DNA of 18,740 nt from Treponema sp. UBA3662. GTDB taxonomy: Bacteria; Spirochaetota; Spirochaetia; Treponematales; Treponemataceae. A program made the translations under genes and the position numbers. Where the stretch lies: assembly GCA_002373205.1 (NCBI GenBank), contig DFJV01000114.1, positions 12,197 through 30,936 on the forward strand, in the 5' to 3' direction. How positions within the stretch are numbered: position 1 is the first letter of the stretch; each line of letters starts with the position of its first letter. Below the pieces are notes generated by a model. It ran no database searches and was not told the origin of the DNA. It worked only from the letters and a program-made list of their open reading frames with translations. This document shows, one piece after another, positions 13,602-18,740 of the stretch.

Positions 13602-15143
13602 ATGTCAGAAGAAAAACAAGTAAAATCCGGATTTTTTATGCGCCTTTTGAGCTTTATTGTCGGACACGAGGTTGGAGCGGCAAATAAAGGGGCAAAAGCT
13701 TTAAAATCAATACAGAAGCAGCTTAACAAGTCGGGATATAAATTCTTCAATTTAAAAAAAGATTTGATTAACGCTCAGTTTGCAAAGTTTGTATATCAGG
13801 TTTATGCGGCGGTGGCACCATTCCGCGAATTTTTTATCCAGAACACCCAGGACGAATTTTATGCGGCCCAGATTCTGAACTATTCTCTTGATACTGACCA
13901 GCACGAGCTTGTTGCAAAGCTTTCTTCCCAGAGCATTCAGGTTCTTGCCACCAAGGTAGAGCTTAAGAGCCTTGCCGAGCAGGGGATGAATTTCTTTGTA
14001 GCCCTCCGCGACGGTCTGGAAAATGAGCGTGCCGGTGAGATTAACAACACCTATAACGCCCTTGTGCTTTTAAAGCAGTTCTGCGTCATTGACTATTATG
14101 CGGGCCTCCGTAAATTCCATGGGGTCTTTAGGGAAAATTCCTTTGAGGAGCTTCCACACTTTGACTCTGTTCCCACCGCGTACATAAAGGAATTTGTGAT
14201 GGACTTCCTTACCGCAACCTCCCTTTTGCTTAGCATTCAGGACTGGGGCAATGTCTTTGACTTCCTAAAAAAGCTTTCCGGCATAGAAGACCAGGCATTT
14301 TTGCGCCTTAAGCAGCAGATTGCGGTCCTTCATTCTATGGAAAACAACCGCGTCTTTGTTGGCATGGTAAAGCTTGTTAGCCATGACCCGGATGCAGAGC
14401 TCCAGGAAAACACTTCTTCCAAAAATATTGTAAAGCCTTATCTTGAAGGTATTTACCAGGAATTCCGCTCTACCGTGGAAGAGATTCACCACAAGAGGGT
14501 TATAGAAAGTCAGAAGAAACTTGTTGACGATGTTTTTGCAGGCCACGCACTTGTTCCGCTCAAGTTCTATAATGCAAAGGAAAACGAGAAGTACGTGGAG
14601 AGCAAGGCCCACTGCTTTGAGCACTGCAACGCCTTCCTCTATCTGAATTCCTTCTTTGCCCTTTATTTCCGCGACGAATTTACAAAATTTATAGAGAATT
14701 TTGAGATTGTTGCCCAGTGCAACCGCCAGAACTATATTTCTGATTTTACCAGCCTTTACCACGAGCTTAACGAGATGCAGGCTGCTGTTACGGAGCTAGA
14801 CACAAAGCTGGACACAAAGTTTGCTGAAGGCTACAAGCTCAACTCGCTTTACCTTCGCCTTGGTGTGAATGATTCCGTTGTTGCAAACTTTAACATGGAG
14901 ATTGATTCAATCAACATGAAGGTTAGGGCTATAATAGACCGGTCCCTAAAGGCACTGCAGAAGATTCTTGTCTTCTACGACGAGCTGATTCACGAAAGAA
15001 GCCACGGAACGTTCGACCTTATTTCCAACTGGGACGAGCTTAACAACAAATTCGAAAACGGCTGCCTTCCCCTTCTTAAGCGCACGAAGAACCACATCTC
15101 AACCTTCCTTGCGCTTATGAAGAACTTTAAGCAGCTTGAGTAG
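13602..15143 (+). CDS. Spirochaete-type hypothetical protein (possibly DUF5312)
   Basis: The 513-residue protein is predicted to be soluble and largely helical, with no signal peptide, no membrane segment and no enzyme motif that I can recognise. It opens with a basic, amphipathic region (FFMRLLSFIVGHEVGAANKG), which could contact a membrane. Long helix-like stretches rich in Leu, Lys and Glu follow, and near the C-terminus (about 395-470) there are possible coiled coils (LYHELNEMQAAVTELDTKLD). From memory it resembles the DUF5312 proteins of Treponema; this needs a profile search. The start follows the -10 box by six bases and has no ribosome site, suggesting a leaderless transcript. It stands alone, 429 bp ahead of ruvA on the same strand, separated by a repeat element. 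Codon use matches the housekeeping genes, so it looks native. Confidence 0.8.
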   Translation: MSEEKQVKSGFFMRLLSFIVGHEVGAANKGAKALKSIQKQLNKSGYKFFNLKKDLINAQFAKFVYQVYAAVAPFREFFIQNTQDEFYAAQILNYSLDTDQHELVAKLSSQSIQVLATKVELKSLAEQGMNFFVALRDGLENERAGEINNTYNALVLLKQFCVIDYYAGLRKFHGVFRENSFEELPHFDSVPTAYIKEFVMDFLTATSLLLSIQDWGNVFDFLKKLSGIEDQAFLRLKQQIAVLHSMENNRVFVGMVKLVSHDPDAELQENTSSKNIVKPYLEGIYQEFRSTVEEIHHKRVIESQKKLVDDVFAGHALVPLKFYNAKENEKYVESKAHCFEHCNAFLYLNSFFALYFRDEFTKFIENFEIVAQCNRQNYISDFTSLYHELNEMQAAVTELDTKLDTKFAEGYKLNSLYLRLGVNDSVVANFNMEIDSINMKVRAIIDRSLKALQKILVFYDELIHERSHGTFDLISNWDELNNKFENGCLPLLKRTKNHISTFLALMKNFKQLE

Positions 15144-15295
15144 CGGTTCTTACCAATGTCTTTAGTTGCGTTAATCTTAAACAAAAGCCTTGCATGTTGT
15201 AATTTTTGAATGCTTGCTCAATATATTTACCTCTTACCCAATTAGTGTAGAAGGCAAGTGTGTATTTTCAATAATTGTTATGAAAAAAATGTAAA

Positions 15296-15466
15296 GAAAG
15301 CACTGGAATGGAGGCGGGAAACGTGGCAAAAAAGCATTTGCGCGGAGCGAACCCGGCAGCGTAGCTTCAAGCCGCGAAGCGAGTCAGATACCTTGTATCA
15401 GCGCATGGGGTTGTAAACAACCCTTGCTTTTTTGACGCGGTTCCTGCCGGGAATGGAAGTGCTTTC
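15296..15466. repeat. 171-bp MITE-like element with 9-bp terminal inverted repeats
   Basis: GAAAGCACT (15296-15304) is inverted as AGTGCTTTC (15458-15466). Both ends continue with related sequence (GGAATGG..GGCGGGAA.. on the left; inverted TCCATTCCCGGCAGGAA on the right), and each then has an AAAAAAGC tract facing inward. Internal perfect hairpins include GCTTC/GAAGC, GATAC-CTT-GTATC and GGGTTG-TAAA-CAACCC. It has no open frame. It fills most of the gap before the ruvA promoter; the rest (15144-15295 and 15467-15537) shows no gene I trust. Confidence 0.65.
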
Positions 15467-15537
15467 GTGTTAATATTTATATTTGCTAACTTTTACTAGT
15501 ATTTGCGCTTGCCTTCTGCACTGGCATTTATGTCGCA

Positions 15538-15566
15538 TTGCAAACAGTCGCTTTTTTTGCTACAAT
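15538..15566 (+). promoter_or_regulatory. ruvA: Promoter of ruvA-ruvB-queA, leaderless arrangement
   Basis: TTGCAA (15538-15543) and TACAAT (15561-15566) are 17 bp apart, and TGc precedes the -10 (extended). The -10 ends six bases before ATG 15573, with no Shine-Dalgarno between. Confidence 0.65.
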
Positions 15567-15572
15567 GGCCTC

Positions 15573-16190
15573 ATGTTCAACAGTTTTACAGGCACCATCA
15601 CTTTTAAAGGCCCTCAAAAATTATGCATAGACACCCACGGAATTGAATGGGAGCTTACGGTTCCAGAAAGCTCTCTCCTAGACATTCCACCTGTAGGACA
15701 GGAAGGCCGTGTCTACACCTGGCTCCAGCATACGGATGCACTTATGAACCTCTACGGTTTTGCATCCGAAAGCGACAGGGAACTTTTCCTTAACCTCTTA
15801 AAAGTTGACGGAATTGGGCCAAAGGGTGCGGTAAAAATAATGAGCAACATTTCTGCCGCAGACCTTGCATCCGTTCTTGAAAGCGGGGACGTGGACCGCC
15901 TGCAGAAAGTGCCGGGCGTTGGAAAAAAGACCGCGGGAAAGATGCTGCTTGCGCTAAAGGGAAAACTTTCCTTGTCGGAGGATTCATCTGTGTCCCTGCC
16001 CAAAAAAGATGCACTTCCATTTGCAGACGTTGCCCTTGCGCTTTCCAACATGGGCTACGACAAAAAGACTGCCGAAGCCGCCGTTGCAAAGATAGCCGGA
16101 AGACTTGCCGAAGACCCCTCTTTTGCCTCGCAAAGCCAGGTTCAAAAAGAAGAGTTTGTTTTCCGCCAGGCAATTGTTGAGCTTGCCTAG
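15573..16190 (+). CDS. ruvA: Holliday junction branch migration protein RuvA
   Basis: The 205-residue protein matches the family length. The N-terminal OB-like domain (MFNSFTGTITFKGPQKLCID, then VYTWLQHTDALMNLYGF) binds DNA. Two helix-hairpin-helix motifs follow: VDGIGPKGAVKI at 78-89 and VPGVGKKTAGKM at 113-124. The C-terminal domain III (about 150-205) that contacts RuvB is present. RuvA tetramers hold the four-way junction while RuvB pulls the DNA. The frame is open upstream to 15483, but those 30 extra residues do not look like RuvA, and a promoter -10 sits six bases before ATG 15573, so 15573 is chosen. It starts the operon with ruvB, 11 bp downstream. Confidence 0.96.
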   Translation: MFNSFTGTITFKGPQKLCIDTHGIEWELTVPESSLLDIPPVGQEGRVYTWLQHTDALMNLYGFASESDRELFLNLLKVDGIGPKGAVKIMSNISAADLASVLESGDVDRLQKVPGVGKKTAGKMLLALKGKLSLSEDSSVSLPKKDALPFADVALALSNMGYDKKTAEAAVAKIAGRLAEDPSFASQSQVQKEEFVFRQAIVELA

Positions 16191-16201
16191 GAGATGCGGC
16201 C

Positions 16202-17455
16202 ATGAATAAAAGCGTAACTCACAAGACATCATATACAAGAAAAACAGACGACACCCTTGACGAAATGAACATAGCTGCCCAGCTTGCAAGCCAGGCCAGC
16301 GCAAACGTAGCAAAGGAAAGTGCCGGTAAGACAAAGATTGTCCGCGCACAAAATGCCTCTTCCTCTAGCTCAGATGACATGGGTGGTGCAGGTGCAGTTT
16401 CCGGGGCAAATGCAGCCGCCCAGCCCCAGACCCGCATAGTAAGGGCAGACCTTGCTTCTGTAGATGATGCACAGGATTCTTCCCTAAGGCCAAAATCCCT
16501 TTCGGAATTCCTTGGACAAAGCGCAATAAAGGAAAACCTCGGCGTTTTCATAGACGCAGCCAGAAAAAGGCAGGAAGCCTTGGACCACCTCTTTTTGATT
16601 GGCCCGCCCGGACTTGGAAAGACAACCCTTGCCCAGATAACCGCCTGCGAACTTGGTGCAGACTTTAAGGTAACAAGCGCCCCGGCCCTGGACAAGCCAA
16701 AAGACTTGGCAGGAATTCTTTCCACCATAACACCAAGAACCGTATTCTTCATAGACGAAATCCACCGCCTAAAGCCCGCAATAGAAGAAATGCTCTACAT
16801 AGCAATGGAAGACTACGAGCTTGACTGGGTAATAGGACAGGGTGCCGCAGCCCGCACTGTCCGCATACCAATACCGCACTTTACCCTGGTCGGTGCCACG
16901 ACAAAAGCCGGCATGGTAAGCTCCCCGCTAATTTCCCGCTTTGGAATAATACAGCGCTTCAACTACTACAGCCGCGAAGAACTTGCCTCAATCATCCACC
17001 GCTCGTCAAAGATACTGAACGTAAGCGTAAAAGAAGACGCCGCCCTACTTATGGCAGACTGCTCAAGGGGAACTCCCCGCGTTACAAACAGGGTTTTGCG
17101 CAGAATGAGGGACTTTGCCCAGGTTCAGGGAAAGGGAATAATCACAAAGTCAATCGTAGAAGAGGGGCTTAAAAAGCTTGGCATAGACTCACTTGGCCTT
17201 GAATACGCCGACCGCCAGATTCTTCTTAGCATAATAAATAATTTTGGCGGAGGGCCTGTGGGTGCCGACACGCTTGCAATCTCCATCGGAGAAGGGCAGG
17301 ACACCTTGGAAGACTACTACGAGCCGTACCTCATCCAGTGCGGACTTTTGCAGCGCACCCCAAGAGGCCGAATCGTAACTGAAAAAGCATACAAACATCT
17401 GGGGCTTACCCCAAAGGAAAAGAATTTTAATGAAGACCAGCGACTTTTATTTTGA
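16202..17455 (+). CDS. ruvB: Holliday junction branch migration ATPase RuvB, with long N-terminal extension
   Basis: The 417-residue protein contains a complete RuvB core starting near LRPKSLSEFLGQ (95-106). Walker A is GPPGLGKT at 134-141, Walker B is FIDEIHR with D185/E186, sensor 1 is GATTKAG at 231-237 (usually GATTRAG), and the arginine finger is in LISRFGI (R246). The winged-helix end runs through TPRGRIVTEKAYKHL. RuvB drives branch migration as a hexamer on RuvA. Most RuvB proteins are about 335-350 residues; here about 75 extra N-terminal residues, rich in Ala/Ser/Asp, carry a repeated TKIVRA/TRIVRA motif (44-49 and 77-82). The start at 16202 is supported by AGGAG, which overlaps the ruvA stop and lies eight bases upstream. 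The gene overlaps queA by 26 bp. Confidence 0.96.
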   Translation: MNKSVTHKTSYTRKTDDTLDEMNIAAQLASQASANVAKESAGKTKIVRAQNASSSSSDDMGGAGAVSGANAAAQPQTRIVRADLASVDDAQDSSLRPKSLSEFLGQSAIKENLGVFIDAARKRQEALDHLFLIGPPGLGKTTLAQITACELGADFKVTSAPALDKPKDLAGILSTITPRTVFFIDEIHRLKPAIEEMLYIAMEDYELDWVIGQGAAARTVRIPIPHFTLVGATTKAGMVSSPLISRFGIIQRFNYYSREELASIIHRSSKILNVSVKEDAALLMADCSRGTPRVTNRVLRRMRDFAQVQGKGIITKSIVEEGLKKLGIDSLGLEYADRQILLSIINNFGGGPVGADTLAISIGEGQDTLEDYYEPYLIQCGLLQRTPRGRIVTEKAYKHLGLTPKEKNFNEDQRLLF

Positions 17456-18566
17456 CTTGCCACAGGAACTCATTGCGCAACGCCCGTCAGGAAAAAGGGG
17501 AGACGACCGCCTCATGCTCTTGGGAAAAGAAAGCGGAAGCGTAGAACACCACCTTATGGCAGAACTCCCGGACTTGGTGGAAAAAGGCACCCTCATGATT
17601 TTTAACAACAGCCGCGTAAGAAGAAGCCGCTGCTACGGAATAAAAACGGACACCGGCCGCGAACAGGAGTTCATGTTCCTTAATCCAATGGCATCTTCTT
17701 CAGTCGCCGACTCTTCCACCGCCACAAGCTCAGCCAGCATTTCTGCAGCCAGCAGTTCTGCAGCCAGCAGTTCCACCGCCAGCCCCGACAGCCCCTCCTG
17801 CGAATGGAACACAATGGTAAAGGGAGCCAAAAAAGTAAAGAACGGCAACACCTACCGCTTTGCAGACGGCAGCGAAGGAACAATCGTCCTTAACCAAAAC
17901 GACGACGGAACCGAATTCCGCACAATAAAGTTTCCCTTCCCCCTGGATGAAAAATGGTTTGAGCGCAACGGACACATACCGCTCCCGCCCTACATCCGCC
18001 GCGAAGACGACGACACGGACAGCGAACGCTACCAGACAATCTACGCAAAAGAAACAGGAAGCGCAGCCTGCCCAACCGCAGGCCTCCACTTTACCCAGCC
18101 GGTCCTGGACAAACTAAAGCAGAAGGGCATAGACCTTGAATGGATAACATTGCACGTAGGACTAGGAACCTTCCTCCCGGTAAGAGCCCAAAACATAGAA
18201 GAACACAAAATGCACCTTGAATACTACACCGTTCCCCCGAGCGTGGCAGACAAAATCAACGCCGCCAAAAAAGAGGGCAGGCCAATCCTCGCAGTAGGAA
18301 CAACAAGCGTCCGCACACTGGAAAGCGCCGCAGACCAAAACGGCATCGTAAGGGCAGGAACCGCAGGCACAAACATCTTCATGTACCCCGGCTACAAATT
18401 CAAAGTGGTAGACCAAATGTTCACAAATTTCCACACCCCCGAATCAACCCTCATCATGCTGGTAAGCGCCTTTGCGGGGCGGGACAACATCATGAACGCC
18501 TATCAAAAAGCCGTCGAACAAAAATACCGCTTCTTCTCCTACGGCGACTGCATGCTAATAAAATAA
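17430..18566 (+). CDS. queA: S-adenosylmethionine:tRNA ribosyltransferase-isomerase QueA
   Basis: The 378-residue enzyme transfers and rearranges the ribosyl group of SAM onto preQ1 in tRNA, giving epoxyqueuosine. Family blocks are AQRPSGKRGDDRLMLL at 16-31, FNNSRVRRSR at 58-67 (usually FNDTRVIPAR), PTAGLHF, HVGLGTFLPV, VGTTSVRTLES, and TNFHTPESTLIMLVSAFAG near the end. A Ser/Ala/Thr-rich insert of about 35 residues (88-123) lies between FMFLNPM and CEWNTMV, in the substrate-independent beta domain. Its DNA contains a 15-bp tandem repeat (17741-17770), a sign of slippage growth. It overlaps the ruvB end by 26 bp, so translation is likely coupled. ruvA-ruvB-queA is a widespread bacterial gene order. 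Confidence 0.96.
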   Translation: MKTSDFYFDLPQELIAQRPSGKRGDDRLMLLGKESGSVEHHLMAELPDLVEKGTLMIFNNSRVRRSRCYGIKTDTGREQEFMFLNPMASSSVADSSTATSSASISAASSSAASSSTASPDSPSCEWNTMVKGAKKVKNGNTYRFADGSEGTIVLNQNDDGTEFRTIKFPFPLDEKWFERNGHIPLPPYIRREDDDTDSERYQTIYAKETGSAACPTAGLHFTQPVLDKLKQKGIDLEWITLHVGLGTFLPVRAQNIEEHKMHLEYYTVPPSVADKINAAKKEGRPILAVGTTSVRTLESAADQNGIVRAGTAGTNIFMYPGYKFKVVDQMFTNFHTPESTLIMLVSAFAGRDNIMNAYQKAVEQKYRFFSYGDCMLIK

Positions 18567-18579
18567 AAAATATGCCAAG

Positions 18580-18595
18580 GGGGGAAGTCTCCCCC
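18580..18595 (+). terminator. GC hairpin after queA, weak terminator candidate
   Basis: GGGGGA (18580-18585) and TCCCCC (18590-18595) form a 6-bp stem with an AGTC loop, 13 bp after the queA stop. The following bases (TCGCTCC) are not a T run, so it could instead be repeat material or a 3' protective hairpin. Confidence 0.35.
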
Positions 18596-18661
18596 TCGCT
18601 CCAGCCCCGAGTCGCTCCTCAAATGCCGTAAGTGGCAAGTTCACTAAGCTAGCAACCGTCA

Positions 18662-18680
18662 CCCTGAACTTGATTCAGGG
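18662..18680. repeat. Palindromic repeat CCCTGAA-N5-TTCAGGG
   Basis: CCCTGAA (18662-18668) and TTCAGGG (18674-18680) are perfect arms around CTTGA. It shares the CTGAA-N5-TTCAG core and the flanking GTCA with the copy at 13342-13362, in the opposite relative orientation. It lies in the gene-free end of the window. Confidence 0.8.
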
Positions 18681-18740
18681 GCTGTGGCAATACAAAATAA
18701 AGTCCCCTCCGACACGCCACTTCCGTCATTTGCTCCGCTT

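Noticed and set aside
15483..15572. Upstream start for ruvA
   Set aside because: The added 30 residues do not resemble RuvA and include the promoter -35 and -10 sequences.
16219..16752. 177-codon minus-strand open frame
   Set aside because: Antisense to ruvB, whose Walker and sensor motifs are unmistakable.

Overview
The window looks like a chromosomal segment of a host-associated spirochaete, most likely a Treponema. The call rests on gene content: the order ruvA-ruvB-queA, a large spirochaete-type hypothetical protein just before ruvA, a pta-CapA lipoprotein-DEAH helicase operon, and intergenic regions packed with dispersed palindromic repeats. It was made by reading alone, with no database search.

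Layout. (1) Bases 1-95 hold the C-terminal tail of a plus-strand protein, possibly Fic family, followed by a short stretch resembling an IS256-family end. (2) Bases 163-5947 form an AT-rich accessory island of five minus-strand genes. In transcription order these are a putative uracil-DNA-glycosylase-fold protein, a small protein with three tandem C2CH zinc-binding repeats, a bacterial voltage-gated ion channel with an unusual filter, and two overlapping DUF262 genes. The second DUF262 gene also carries a DUF1524/HNH-like C-terminus. The DUF262 pair resembles type IV (GmrSD/SspE-like) defence nucleases. (3) Bases 6060-7394 hold a small XRE regulator and a WYL-domain regulator whose promoter carries a perfect palindrome. 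(4) Bases 7395-7868 hold no gene, only hairpin repeats. (5) Bases 7869-12774 are a tightly overlapping minus-strand operon, pta-capA-like-DEAH helicase. (6) Bases 12775-13601 are a gene-free region with several inverted and tandem repeats. (7) Bases 13602-15143 encode a 513-aa spirochaete-type hypothetical protein. (8) Bases 15144-15572 carry a 171-bp element with terminal inverted repeats. (9) Bases 15573-18566 are the ruvA-ruvB-queA operon, followed by more repeats.

How the genes work together. RuvA and RuvB form the Holliday-junction branch-migration motor, and QueA makes epoxyqueuosine on tRNA. Pta links acetyl-CoA to acetyl phosphate. The five-gene island is the most likely place for an undescribed system: nucleic-acid-directed proteins (two DUF262 proteins, a zinc-finger repeat protein, a UDG-like protein) sit beside a membrane channel in foreign-looking DNA. 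A second recurring feature is that four plus-strand genes (XRE, WYL, the 513-aa gene, ruvA) have a -10 hexamer ending only 6-8 nt before the start codon and no Shine-Dalgarno sequence, which suggests leaderless transcripts. Several intergenic palindromes share a CTGAA-N5-TTCAG core and show compensatory changes between copies. No tRNA, rRNA or CRISPR array was seen.
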